This document shows positions 34,004 through 47,800 of a DNA stretch of 64,000 bases, piece by piece. The first letter of the stretch is position 1. Each line of letters begins with the position of its first letter. Made by a program: the position numbers and the translations under genes. This DNA is from Platycnemis pennipes (lineage: Eukaryota > Arthropoda > Insecta > Odonata > Platycnemididae). Under the pieces are notes generated by a model, which was given only the letters and a program-made list of their open reading frames with translations, was not told the origin of the DNA and searched no databases. The stretch covers positions 109,513,544 to 109,577,543 of the forward strand of contig OW121852.1 of the NCBI GenBank assembly GCA_933228895.1, in the 5' to 3' direction.

Positions 34004-37000
34004 CTAACCTTTTTTTGTCCTGTTCCTTTTCCTGCGAGTATGCTGTATCTGAGTAAATATTCCTTTGACACTATAATGTATCTTCCTTTTTCCCCCACTA
34101 TTTTTATCCGCAAAGCTCGAGAAGCCCTTCATTATTTAATTTTTTTAAATTTTATTAAATCGATCTAAGTGTAAACGATCAAATACTTATTGCCCGTAAA
34201 CTAACAATCCTTATTCTACATGAACGTTAGGGGCAACTGGCGTCTAGATCGTGAATTTTTAGGATTATCCACCCGTTAATTTGCCCTTCGTTGTATTACA
34301 GACAAACAGGAGTCGGACTGCTGATTTACTTTCGGTTATTTCAGGAAAAGCAGTAAATTATTGTAACTTATGTACTATTGAGGTGTCATATATCCGGAAA
34401 GCTTTAGTAAAATAGGCATTTCTGAAATATTTTCTTACTTATCAAAGATAGATTTTCATTTTTGAGTCTCATTATTAGCAGTTTTTTCTGTCATACATTT
34501 TTAGGAAAATCAATTCAACAAAACTTTAAAGATTTCTTGCTAAGAAATTCTAATGACCTCTTTACCTTAAAGACTTTTCTCACTAAAGGGAGGGTATATA
34601 GTCTAAGGATTCGTGGTGTATGAAATTCAAACTTTCTGTCGAAGGAGGAAGTTAGTTTCTTAATGCAGCCTGCGGTTTCGAATTAACTAAGTGTCCCATT
34701 GAGTATGCAACGCGGATTTTTAAACTAATAGGTATTCCTTGAAGTCAAATTTACTTCATCCTGGTCAGTAGCTCTCTTTTACTGGGCTACCAAAACTATG
34801 AAAGGTAGCCCAAAATTGCCTTAACACCTATCATTATGTTAAGTGAGTAAAATAAATTTTATTTTGATGACTAGTATTGTTAATATTATAATATTTTCAA
34901 TGCTTCAAAACACACTCCCTTCCTCTACTTACCTAAGCGAAGGATACTTAAGGCAAGTAAAAGCCTTTATTTTATTCCGCATTAGCTCAACCACTAATTT
35001 TTTTCAAATAGATTTATCATGTATTATCAAAATCCTGAGTATGCTTCTGTCAATAATTGTTTAAATAAATCTTCCTTAGATGAGTTTAATGTGGTAACTT
35101 TTTTACCTGCTTTTGTTGGCTACGCGGTGGCTTGTTGCTCGCCATAAAACTTTCCTAAGTCTGCTTGATCCTGCAGTGGCGAGTCTACCATAAAACTAAT
35201 TAAGCTTAAGCTTAAAGGAGCCTATGAGGCAGTATAAATACTTAATTACTGCTACTGGCAGTAAAGACGGCACTGTAAGAGTATAATAATTAGGTCTCCA
35301 AAACTGTAGATCCGCCATTGGATTCATGATGAACCACAATGCTTAAACCAACCCCTTGGACTCCATCTAACGAAAGGCGAGCATACTGGTACGTAATATG
35401 CTTAAAAGAAAATTAAATTTTATCCTGAGTTCCATTTTACATTTTATTGGGCATCGTTTCACTGGATACTACCAACCGCACTATGGATGAGAATGAAATA
35501 TTCCTGGGACGATGATCGATCCATCCGTCAAGCCTCTTTTAAAATGATAACCTCTGAAAACGGTGATATCCGGTGAGTATAGTGACCGTTTTCACCCAGT
35601 ATTTCAGTCATTTAGCGCTGAGAAATGGAGAAAATAACATTTGAACGTAAGCTTTTGCTTCGCTTTTATTAAGTAGTTAGGCTTTTGATTTAGGCTAAGG
35701 AGTAATCTTTCAAGGAGGTTAAACACCATTCACATAAAACTATCCCCATGGCAGCCCGACTGAAAATCTTCCCCAGTATCTTAGTTGTCAACTCTTGAAT
35801 ATTTTGATTCACAAAAGACCTTACTTTATTTTTGGACTACTTCAAGGGAGTAGTAACCTCGCAACCGAAATTAACCCCATTATTTTAAATTTATTTCAGT
35901 TCTAGAAAGCATTGTTGTCGAAATACATCGTCATCGATCAAACATTTGACTCGAAATCGGATGGCTCCTAATGTTATTTAATATTGGTTCCGATATGTCA
36001 GAAGTAGGATGGTGGTGAAAGGAGGAGACGATCTCAGAAATTCAAATGAGAACAAGTATTAAATTTGAACTCCATAGAGACAATGAAGAGATGTTCGTAT
36101 TTGAAGTGATAGAAAAGGAAGAAAATAAATAAAAAATCTACATAGAGGGGAGGAAGCAGAAATAGAAGTCGAGATGAAAAGTCTAGACACTTCCGTGGGC
36201 GTGCCAAATGGAAGGGATGGGTCCATTGAAAAGGGTACAGGAACCGCCTTCCCTGTGTCAAGTAGGGAAGGCGGTTAGAGACGCGTGAGGATCAAGGGTC
36301 ATAGAGGGTAGCACGATTCTTGCAAGACATTCCCAAGCTGTTCCTCTAGCACAAGAGCTCCCCGAGTTTGCTATGCGCCCGAATATTTTATGCAGATCAC
36401 TCATTCTGCATTCACATTAGTAGGCTGTGCCCGAGCCTGCCTGACGTCCAATGCAGCCGAGATCTTGCCATTCCGCTCGGCATGCCTGCGGACCTGTCCT
36501 CGTTTTTTGGAAAAGTGACGGGTGTGAGGGGATGACGTCCATTACCATCATGTAGCATGAATGAAAAATGACCCATCAGCGCAAACTTGAAGGGCAATGA
36601 CAGGCTGGAGTTCGCCAGCTGAGAGGCAACGGAACAAGAACGGCCGTGTGAAAGGCTCTCGGAGAGGAATGGTTTAACACGCATCTAATATCACTTCGTG
36701 GTCGTTGGAAAAGCAAATGCGCGGAAGAACACATTCTGGTGTCAACCCATAGGGTACATTTGTAAACCGGAATCCATTAATTATCTAAATGTTTTGTGGC
36801 ATTTTAATTCGAAACATGCGGTTGTATTCACCATTTTCTTTGTGCCCGAACATTTACAGTCCTCCAATGTTTTTTGCGAAATATATTATGCAATCGTTGT
36901 GAGATAAAACCTTTAACAAACACCGGAATATATTCCCATTGCAGATAATCACAGGTAATCATTATATTCATTAAAATTCCACATCGATTATATTTGATGC

Positions 37001-38207
37001 AGAATGCCAATTTAATTATATTCCAATATTCTACCCCACAGGTGAGAAAATTCTCCGAAGAAAAATATGAGGTGATCTTAGACAATCGTTAATTTGTACT
37101 TGAAATATTTTTTCAAACAAGTATGTTGCATTATTTACGAATAAGTACTCTCTCTATTTGAATATGATCGCATTTTGAAAATGTATAAGGAAATACTGAT
37201 GGAGAACTTTGCTGCACATTCAATTCGTTACGTTGAATTCTGAGGTATAGAAAATTGAGTAAACCAAGGTCTAAATTCACGATTCACTAATTATCTGATC
37301 AGTTACTTAGACGTCGCAGCAAAAACTTTTAATCACCAAAAATATTTTTACTTACCATCCGATATTAATTGTTTTTAACTGCATAATAAAATTTTGGCTT
37401 ACTGAAAAACTGAAACATAGCGTCTAAGCCACTAGCCGTGGGAAAGTATATTGATGAAATAAAAAAGTTGAGACTTAATCAAATATTGATTTTTATTTTT
37501 TTTATTCGTGCTCAACTGGGCTCCTTTAAACAATTTTTCCGATTTGCAAAATTTTATTTAAAACACGAGTGCATCCACAAGCATTTAAAAATTTGAAACA
37601 TCCTTAACCTCAAGATAACCACACATAATAGTGCACAAAATCGATGTGCTCTGACCTCTTTCAAGTTGACCACACTATGGTAAAGCAATATATGCATGTG
37701 CAGTCAACGCCTGCCGAATCATATCATTGCTTGAGCATTTTGAGAGAGATAACCTGCTCACAAAATGCATGTTTCCATTGCTTTTTATTGCAAAACTCCG
37801 CTGTTTCATTACAGTGACTCATTTCAATTTCATCCCGTTTTTTATATAAATTGTGATTTACGAATTTAACAATAATTGTAATGTTACGCTATAGGTAAAT
37901 TAAAGAAATGGACTGCTCATAAACCCAGTAACATTCATTATATTATTCTTTCAGCTTATAATTTATTTCGTGAGAGCATTACCGCATAAATCCTATCAGA
38001 GGATGAAGGACAGATTTTCACACGATTATTTTTAAACAGTCAAAGGGGCTCAACTCCGGATATTTTAGCAAAACTATGAATCCCTTAGATCTGTAGTTTT
38101 ACATATTGAATAAGTACTTTAGGTGGAGTTTTTTATGCAAAAGGATTCGGTATAATGTTTGAATCATCCTGGAGCAAAATGTAAACTGGTGAATAATATT
38201 TTCGATT
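34004..38207. other. long stretch without supported gene
   Basis: AT-rich with a CG-richer patch at 36200-36700 containing a 90-codon minus-strand frame of unknown nature. A 9-bp-arm stem TGGGCTACC/GGTAGCCCA lies at 34783-34812. I recognise no gene. Confidence 0.4.
36242..36276. repeat. 13-bp-arm perfect hairpin, 9-nt loop
   Basis: AACCGCCTTCCCT (36242-36254) pairs exactly with AGGGAAGGCGGTT (36264-36276). The stem is GC-rich and would be stable as RNA or cruciform DNA. No promoter or poly-T tail identifies it as a terminator or a small-RNA gene. Confidence 0.85.
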
Positions 38208-39344
38208 TGAAGAAAGACCTAACCGACTTATAATGCAATTTTATAGGAAATAGGTCTCCTGTAAAATATCGTGCATCAAATGGTTTAATTGGTCTGTTAT
38301 TCAAATTAAAGCTTAAGTAGAAATGCATCAAAATGAATGTTAATATTTTCTGCCTGAAACTTTCTTTTTAATGTCTCTTAAAAGAACTTCAGCGTTAAAT
38401 TTTCCTTTTTCTTTGTGACATTAACATCTTTTTATTCAGATGATTTCAATGAAGATTATGAGCTTGAATACGTCAGTGAAGAATAAGGTGACGAATAGCG
38501 TTCAAAATTACGTAAATTCCTAGGCTTTGTCACCGTTGATGGGCTCTGGTAGAGCAAACCTCGTAAATGCTGTCAGGGATTAAATCAGCTTAAATGAGGC
38601 TTGCCTCCTTGGAAAGTTTTTCCCCCTCTCGTAGTCGTCACAGGTCACGAGGGTGAGGTGAGGGGAAAAGTTGTAAATTTTCCCATTCTAGATAATTGGA
38701 TTTACCTTGATTAACTCACATTTATTCTAGCCGATGTAAAACTTGTCAGCCCCAAGAGATTCATCCCCTTTCTCTCTTTGAATTTAAAGGAATCAGATAC
38801 ACTAAATTACTAGAACTCTTTATAGATGAACCTATTAATTTTCGTCTATCATTAAGTAGTTTTTGAACTTTTCAACAAACTCTGACACTATTATTGCCTC
38901 CTTAGTTCAGTCCATTCAATATGCTTAGAAAATACAAAGACTTGGAATATGATTAGTCATTTTTTTACATATTTTCAGACCTATGCTGAGTGATTTTTCT
39001 CTAGTGCTTCATTAAGAATATTGTAATTAAATTATGTGCTATTTCTTCTGTTGAACTTTTTATCAGTCAGTGTAAAAAAATATCAGTCAGCCATTTGTAC
39101 CAAAAAAATTCAGTATTTTTTTTGCAAATATCAGGCATTTCACAAAATATTTTTTTCCAAAATCAAAGGTACTGAAAGGGTATTTTAAAAGGATATGTAT
39201 AACTGTTATCCAAAAATACTCGGATAGAATAGTTTAACTAAAGAATTAATTTACAGGGCAAAGCCTAAAAGCTAGTTTCCTCGTTCCTTATTCTTGGTAC
39301 AACTAGTTTTATCAAAGTCTCGTTATTTCCTAGAGAACCTACAT
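38208..39344 (+). repeat. left arm of a long inverted repeat, with about 790 bp of extra internal sequence
   Basis: Two blocks, 38208-38347 and 39138-39344, match 41697-41832 and 41480-41684 in inverted orientation. The second block shows only a handful of differences over about 205 bp. Text at 38348-39137 has no counterpart on the right. The element type is unknown: I see no transposase, tRNA boxes or clear terminal motif. Confidence 0.85.
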
Positions 39345-41479
39345 GTCAAAACTGTCTACTGATGATCGGAACGCATTCTTAGTGCTCGTTTCTAATAATT
39401 TTTAATGGTTTATGATTAACATGGTATTAATATGTTATTATATAAGAGTAGGAGTATTTTCAAGTCTAAAAATACAGCACTGTGTTTTATAAGCAATATA
39501 AGTTGCTCTTTCGCTAAATATCTAAGACAAAGTGCAGTGCAGGAAGGAAATGATATATTAAAATATGTAAAGGCATAGGATCTAATAGTCATCCCTCAAT
39601 GTGAAAGTGGTCTGTGCTGAAAAGAAGGCTGAGTGAAAAATATTCTATTGGCATTTCTTCACGGCCTGATTAATGTAGTCATGGGGCTTTATATATGTTC
39701 AGCATTCATATGGCAAGTGGCCGGGCGAAATTTACGACAAAGCATTTCCAAGCCCCACAGTAAATATAACTTGACCCTTTGGAAAGCATTTATCTCTCTT
39801 AAACCAATTACGGAATGGTCTCGCCTCAACTTGTTACCTAACCGGCTCATTTCTCCCATTTGAAATAAAATAAAGGGTGTTTACAACCCTCGCCGTTCTT
39901 TGGTGTACGTCACGCCGCTCCAGCGCTTCCACGGCAAACACTCCTGAATTGTAAGCTGTATATTTTCAATAATTGAACTTTTCGCGCACTATTGCGTCAT
40001 TTAACACGATTTAGAGCTATCAGTAGTTGTTAAGCACTGAAATTTTCCCACTCTTCGGCAGAAATATATTACCCATTGAATTTCTTAATATACGATATTC
40101 TTCTTGATGCTCGAAATTTTTGCGCTAATGTATGCGTTTATCACTATAAAAACCTCACTTCATTAGCAATTTCTTCGTAAGAATTCTAATGCTAAAAATC
40201 ATTATGAGTATCATTATTATTATAACTGAATCATTTCAGTTATAAATAATGCTACTGGTAATTTTGAACTGAGAAAGATGTACCAGCTAGTTTTTCTGAA
40301 AATCCTGAATTCTGAAAATTCTGAAATCTATTATGACTCACTGTAAATAAAGTATTAATTGTCGGTGGAAATGACATTATGAGATCAGAATTTGCCGCTT
40401 TTGTGAAAACAAGCTATGTTTTCGCCTAAAGAAAAACAGCATTATTTTTATTACATCGACTTTGTATGTTTTTTTTATATGTTTTACGGTGAAACAGGTT
40501 TGCTGTTGACAGGAAATGTTACTACACAGTGATATCGATTTTTATAGAAAGAATTGTTCACTATCCTCAAATGTTTACACTTGTTTTGATCTGAACTGTC
40601 ATTTCTGAATAATTAGTAAAGCAAAACAAAAAGTTAGAAACACGAGATCGCTACTCATTATCTAGTCAGAAATTTCAGCTGCTGATCTTCATTTGCTGGG
40701 TAATGTACTTAAATTCAAGTTACGAAACCTAAGCTTCCGCATGATTCGCCCGTTTAAGTGCGTAGTAGAAGTAACATCTATGGATCGCCTCCCCTCCCCA
40801 TTCAAGGCCAAAATCATTTAAGATGCGGCATTTGCCATCCGGGCGAAGGTGTACCAATGGGGTAGCAGAGTTGCGCATACTATCGGAAATAACCGGCTTG
40901 CCTCCCAAACTAAGCTCATTTTCAACCCCGTGGTTGTCTCGTCGCTTAATCGTACTTCACAGGGAGACTAGAACTTGCTAAGCGCAACGCTAAGATCATA
41001 GGGATTTGAGATCCATTCGGGTCGCATCATATTGAAGCGGAGTAACCGGTTCCGTCGTTCCTCTTCTCCATTAATATACCCTAGGCATACCAAGAGCGTG
41101 CATCCCTGAACCGCAGCCACACTGATATTTCCCCCTGGATTTTGCGGTTGTTTTTGTTTGAGAAGAGAGTTCCATTTGAAGGATTCATATTTACATTATT
41201 CCTTTACGTTTCAAAAATGCCAGTTAATACTTTTAAAAATGATAGGTAGAATTAAAACTGCCAAAACTCAGATTGTTATAAATATTTGATATAAAAAAAC
41301 TGAGCCAATATGTGAAAATTACCGATTTTGTCACTAGTTTTCAAATTTATTTCGAATTGGTAAAAATATTTGAAAATTATATTCCCGAAAATTTTTTAAT
41401 ATTTTTATCTCAAATCATCTCACTTTTTCTTTTTCTTTTCAACACGGCAATAATTATATTTAAATTTTATTTATATTAA
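39345..41479. other. spacer between long inverted-repeat arms
   Basis: Mostly AT-rich. The segment 40740-41110 is less AT-rich and looks like an inserted or older repeat, but I do not recognise it. A 76-codon frame at 39633-39863 has no motif. Confidence 0.4.
40216..40250. repeat. 15-bp-arm palindrome with TCAT loop
   Basis: ATTATTATAACTGAA (40216-40230) pairs with TTCAGTTATAAATAAT (40235-40250), with one base unpaired. Confidence 0.75.
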
Positions 41480-41832
41480 ATGTAGGTTCTCTAGGAAATC
41501 ACGAGACTTTGAGAAAACTAGTTGTACCAAGAATAAGGAACGAGGAAACTAGCTTATAGGCTTTGCCCTGTAAATTAATTCTTTAGTTAAACTATTCTAT
41601 CCGAGTATTTTTGGATAACAGTTATACATATCCTTTTAAAATACCCTTTCAGTACCTTTGATTTTGGAAAAAATAGTTTGTGAATGCATCAAAATGAATA
41701 TTAACATTCATTTTGATGCATTTCTAATTAAACTTGAATTTGAATAACAGACCAATTAAACCATTTGATGCACGATATTTTACAGGAGACCTATTTCCTA
41801 TAAAATTAGATTATATGTCGGTTAGGTCTTCA
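41480..41832 (-). repeat. right arm of the long inverted repeat, compact form
   Basis: This is the inverted partner of 38208-39344. Here the two homologous blocks lie about 12 bp apart instead of 790 bp, and a palindrome (41683-41722) sits exactly at the junction. Either the right copy lost the internal segment or the left copy gained it. Confidence 0.85.
41683..41722. repeat. 17-bp-arm perfect palindrome with ATTAAC loop
   Basis: AATGCATCAAAATGAAT (41683-41699) is matched exactly by its reverse complement at 41706-41722. The left inverted-repeat copy (38322-38347) has only one arm. Confidence 0.9.
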
Positions 41833-44800
41833 TATTCACTGACAATCTAGTGTTAAATGGGTCTTGCCGTCAGCTGAAAAAGGCCGGAAGTGCCCTTGCT
41901 GAATAGGTATAGCATTCCTTTTGTTGCGTTTGTATTTTTCTTGTTATTCCTGATATGCAAAGATAAGGTTATTTAGTGTAGCCATGAATCGTATGTGAAA
42001 GACGTCATTACTCATTTCTCTGCAAGGACCAGGTTTCCGAATATACAACAAACCCTAACCGTTTCTGTAAGCGTTGTAATGACATTCACATCAGAATTTA
42101 ATTTAGGAATTCAAACAGTGTCTAAGAGGAGATGCATTTTAAGGCATGCTATTTAGTCCACTTGGTCTTATTTCAACCAGCCATTTTTGATTCACTCATT
42201 TGCCATCGTTAAAATGGCTTTTGCCAAAATATTTCCATTTCACCAATTTCAATCCCAGTTCTCTTATTTCTATACATGTCATCCACATATGAATACGTGA
42301 AGTGGTAGAGTTTTGAGTGAAACCTAAATAGGTGTCATTGCTGTACCCAATCGATCGTAGTAAATGACGAATCGTAATCAGTGACGCAATTTTGTGCTTT
42401 TCCTTTGAAATGTGTGTGTTTCATGTATGCAATACGACTTTCATGTACATCATCTCATTCCGGAAAGGAAATTGTGCGAAATTCGTCTGAAATTACTTCC
42501 TCACGTGGAGTTATTTCAGAAACCACAGCCTGTCGAACTTTAAAGCTAATACAAAAATGTGTCGCTGCTAAGTCCACTTTGCGTGAGAGGGAATTGGAAA
42601 TTTAATCACAGCCCCATGTGTTTCACATAAGGTCGCTCGCTGCATATACGAGACTCAAATAAGATTAGATACCACGCTTTTCAGGCACAGAAGTTACAAA
42701 ATTTATAAGCGTTCACTGCTGATTGAGCGGGTCTCTTGGTGTCCTTCCGTAGTACTTTCCTGCTCCCCACCGGAGATGAAACAGAATTGGAATTTTCCAG
42801 TCTGTCCTGCGTAATGGGGGAAATTCAGGAACTATCCATGTTTTTTAGGAGCTAAGAGCGTATGAACTCCGGTCCATCCCTTTTGGTTCGAATATCCTTG
42901 CAATTCTATAGATTTAGAACCCAGCTTTAGTTCTCTCAACTACCACCTCGCAATTATCAAACTAGTCTACACTCCAGCGTTCTGCATTCATCAAAAATCC
43001 TCTTTCATCACGCTTGCGAGTATCGCAAATACCCATTGCACTAGATGAACGCGAGTGGTATTTAGTTTCAAACCAGAATTCCCTCCTTCAGGAATTTATT
43101 CATTGTCTTCCTCTTTTCTCAATGATGAAATTACACATTTATTCCCGATTTAAATAAAAACTGTGTCCCTGAATTTTGTGGAACGGCAACATTCCTCACC
43201 AATTATTCACTTTTGGGAATTTTTCAGAAATATTTCAAACTCCTGATTCCAATCCGACTCTTATGGAGCAAATATTGTTTCTGAATATAAATACCTTCAA
43301 AAATAATTCATTCGTTAAATTCGTTGTTTTCGGCTGAGTTCAAATTTTGATGCATCATAAAAAATTATGAATGGGCTCAAAAGAGTAGGAGACTTCTTTG
43401 TTTTACTCTACTTAATGCTTTTTCTGTATTAATTCATCGAGGAATGCTGTTATGTTACATTGATGATCAAGTAAAGAAAATTGAGCTATGGTGCAATTCC
43501 CATGTGGAACTTCATTTTATAGAATGGCGCTTCCTCTAAAGGTTAAAAGAAAAGAGCAGGTTAGCGTGTGATAAATCAGCGATTCGTTGAGAAAACGCTA
43601 ATCTCTTCCTTATATGGCGATATCCCGACTCTGTTTCCAAGGGTTGTGTGAATAAGTAGCAGTAATAAGAAATCCAATTATCATCCTCTAATTTCATGTC
43701 AGAGAAATTTCACCAAGTCTTATAATCCCTTAGGAGGAGTTTCAATAATTTCTCAATGTTCTTTAAAAAAATCAGTGCAATATGACATTCGCCACAGCTG
43801 GGTTGAGCAGCCTGCTATATCCCTGTTCGTTGGCAAAATATCTCGCAAAGGGTATATACATACCATTTCGTAGAGCTCCTGTTTTGCTCTTTTTCTGTTT
43901 TAGATTGCGTTGAGTGTTTTATCCTGTATTTGACCGTATCATTGCACAATTCCAGAGTTGGTTGCAGTGAAGATTACTATCATTCTACTTAATATTTTAA
44001 TATTTTGCTCCAGGCTGTATGATCTAGAAGACTGTGCTTGCTTAGCTATATATTTAGCTGATTTTACCGTCAAATCATTGGATGCATTGCTATTGAAATC
44101 TCTTAGCTAGGGCTATTGATAGGTAGCTAGCACCGGCAAATATAGCATTCCGTGTACCCAGTCCATGCCTTTTTAGTCTTTTTATAAGTTTTTGCAAGGG
44201 TTTACCGGACTCTATACCGTAATTACTGAAAAACATGAGGACCAGTTTCCCAAAATGGACTTTTAAGCCTATGAAGTAGAACTACAGATGCTGCAGGTTT
44301 AATAGAAGAACAAGCAATCATATCTCACCTGACTGACCTAAATTATCATTTCTCAACACATCTTACAGCAGACATGCGTTAGATGCTTTTCTACACATAA
44401 AATACTTTAGCAGCGTCATATATTTGATTAGTGTTCATAAGGAGATGGTTTTGCAAACAACTGATATACTTTGGCCATCATGGTGCCCTGATTACTCTAA
44501 CCACGATAACTGAACTATATCATTCGCTTTCATGAATTTATATACCGTGGATACATACGAATTGTGGTATACAATGAGACATAGTGGGAAAAGGTTTGAC
44601 AAATTCACTAAAACATTAGATATGATAAAGATTTTGAAACAGCCTTAGAAGAATTATGAAATATATATTAAGATATTTCCACTTTCAAAGTGTAATTTTT
44701 GATGAAAATAGACAAATATTTCTCTGTTGATCAAAGTCATCTATATCACCTCTGAGTAAAATTTGTGTTTGCGCATTTACGAATTTCTGAAGATATCCAA

Positions 44801-47800
44801 CGAAGCAGGCGAGATACCTACAATACAAGTTCATCATCATCATCATCAAATCTAATGGTACTTTCTCCCTTTATTGGAAAAATCTTATCGAATTCCAATG
44901 CATGTGCTGTTACTGAATTAGAAAATGGAATTAAATCCTTTATTATTGACTTTTTATTTCTCTGGATTCTTATTTCACGCAAAAGATATTTACTAAGAAA
45001 TGAATTTTACGTTTCACGGCTGGGGGTGATTAAATCTCGTTAGTTGAGGTTTGTTTCAAATGTTCCTTTAAAAACAAATTTGCAAGTGATGAGAATTAAT
45101 GATTGATATTTTTACATTGGAATGCATACTGCGGTGAGTCGTTTGAACAGTCTACTTGAAATGGAGACGCTTGAACCGGAGAGCAGCTGGTATGGAACGC
45201 AATTTTCCTCTCCGTAAAACGTGAAAATCAATACCACGTCAATAATTAAACATATCAATTTCATTCCATTAAAAATTACCTACTCCACCACATCCCAGTG
45301 TTCACCACTCCCACGCGTAACAAAATAAAACGTGTGTATGCTCTCTGATGAAAATTTTACGCCCATAACTCGTGATTTTTTTAAGAGTGCTTTTAATTTT
45401 TTCCCTAGTTGAACTTGATTTTATTTTAGCATAATTATAGAAAGCTGATTATACGCGCTTGGAAATAATTTTCGTTAAATTTAGTATAGAGTTTCTATGT
45501 ACCCATGAGCATAGAGAATTTAATCACATACCTTTGGGAAAATAGTTGTTCCACGAACAAATATATTTAATCTTGTATAGTGCTAAAATTTTGTAATAAT
45601 TAAAAAACTAGAATTATGAATTCATTTTATCCTCATCACTTTAGCTATATATGTATATAAAGGTACTAGGGACAAATTTTCTGTATTTCACTATTCAAAA
45701 AGAGATTGATTCGAAGGCCATTCGAAGGCCGAAGGTATGAGGTGGCATTTTAGTTTTAATTGAAATTTTAACTCGTGACTTTCTCTGCATTATTTCATGG
45801 CCATATCTCATAGCGTACTGCTATGGAATATTTTCAATTACAGATTAAAAATTCGGTTGTTCATCATGCATGCAACTTCGTCTAATCACCTGCTATCATT
45901 GTTATGCAAGGTCTTAGTGAAATAAATCTGTATCAATACTATATTCTTCCATTTCCCTCGAAGATAAAACCGTGTTTAAATTAATAGATGCATGGAATAT
46001 GACCTCATTGGCATTTTTTTAACTCCAAAATCAAAGTTAATTTACAATTTCACACCATCATTCTTAAATTCCCCGACGGTATATTTTTTTATAAACACGG
46101 ACATTAATAAAATGATGGGATTGTAAATAATTCAAAATTATGAGTAGTAATCCCATCTTATTCTCCACACGTTGCTAAGTACGGCGAGTTATGTTTCGTT
46201 ATCTCAACCGAGGAATTTCATCCTAAAATATAGTTTTGGTCACACTTCCTATAAGACGATTTTTGCTTTATTTTGATATGCCATATGTAACACATAATAT
46301 GTTGCTTTAACGTTAGGTAGTGATCGTTCGTAGCTTCCGCGCTGAGATGCAGGTAACACCGAACTGAATGTAGATCAATGCATGCAAAATGTAAATACGT
46401 ATTTCTTTATCCGTATGTTCTCCTTTAAATTTAAGGCTAATATATCATAGAAATAATTAATAATAAAACGTCTTTATTGGGCAATATTGAGAAAAAACTA
46501 TCCTTTCTCCATCTAGCCCCTCGTCAAAAAATTTACACATAAAATATAAGTCATGATATGTACAACTAAAAATTGAAGTGGAAAAACATAAAAAGATATG
46601 ATTCTATAAATTAAAAAGTAATTAATGCGAAAATATACACACGAAGTACACCAATATTAAACATCATGATGCATGAAAGTGCTTGAAATTGTGATAAAAA
46701 CGCAGGGATTATTAAAATTACATCCTATACGAAAAAAAAACAGGAAAACGCACTAAAATTATATGTGAAAATCCTGCAAAGTCCCACTAATAGTGTAACT
46801 AGTGTTTACAGAGATAAACATAAATTAAACTATTAAATTAAATGTAATTTTACTTAAGTTGAAGAGTAAGTGGCTTGGGGAACGCGACGGACGATGGCAG
46901 AAACAGGTCAAATTGTTAGCAGTATAGTTTTCCTTTTGAATGACCCTACGAGCAGTTACCGGTTTAATAATAGCTAAATCGTTTCAATTAAATAGAAGTC
47001 TATATTGTAAATATAAATAGCCTTTAAACCAAATCAAAGCTTTACTTAAAACCTTCATATTATTTGAGATTCATTGTATTTATTAAACCTCTCGAAGTCT
47101 TTCACGTCAAGGAGCGTAACTATACAAAAATGTGGGATGAATCATTCTTTTTGAAGTGGGAGTGCTACAAGAGGAAAGGGCATGGTATTTGCTGCGCAAT
47201 TTTCGATCCAATGAATATTTTCGTATCTCCGTGGGCAGGGTATGTGACCTTTGCCCTTTAAGAGAGGATATGGGCATCCCTACGTCTGTCACTGTCCTCC
47301 GAGGGTCAGCGGAATCATCCCTCTCCGATATCTTGTATCCCGCTCGATTCAAATGTTCACCATACCACTCTCTTTGGAAATCGGATATTCATGGCAAAGG
47401 AAGGGAACCTGAGAAAATTAAATGTTATGAAAGTTAATATGGAGACTCTCTTTTCCGATAGACAACCTAAGTCATGAAGCCTTGGATAAGAGATCCCCCG
47501 AAACACTCTTTTATAGGATCAATTGGATATAATATCGAATCTGCAGCCGCATTGCAAATCTCATTATTTTAGCATTCGGTGTGGTATTAAATATGAGGAA
47601 TTTTAATTTTAACTCGGTATTTGCATACAAGATTTTATTAAATGACGTGAAACAAATTTGTTCCAATGGATTCCACGTTCAGGAAGTCTTTTTATTTATA
47701 CTTATTTATATTTTATTATATAATTTATTTATATTTCTTAGCTACAAGTCTTCATATTTATACTGATTATTTCGTATTGTTATTTGTGACTAGTTATTAC

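Noticed and set aside
39350..39385. Hammerhead-like CTGATGA near 39359
   Set aside because: It is followed by GGAACG rather than a stem and GAAA, so the core is incomplete.
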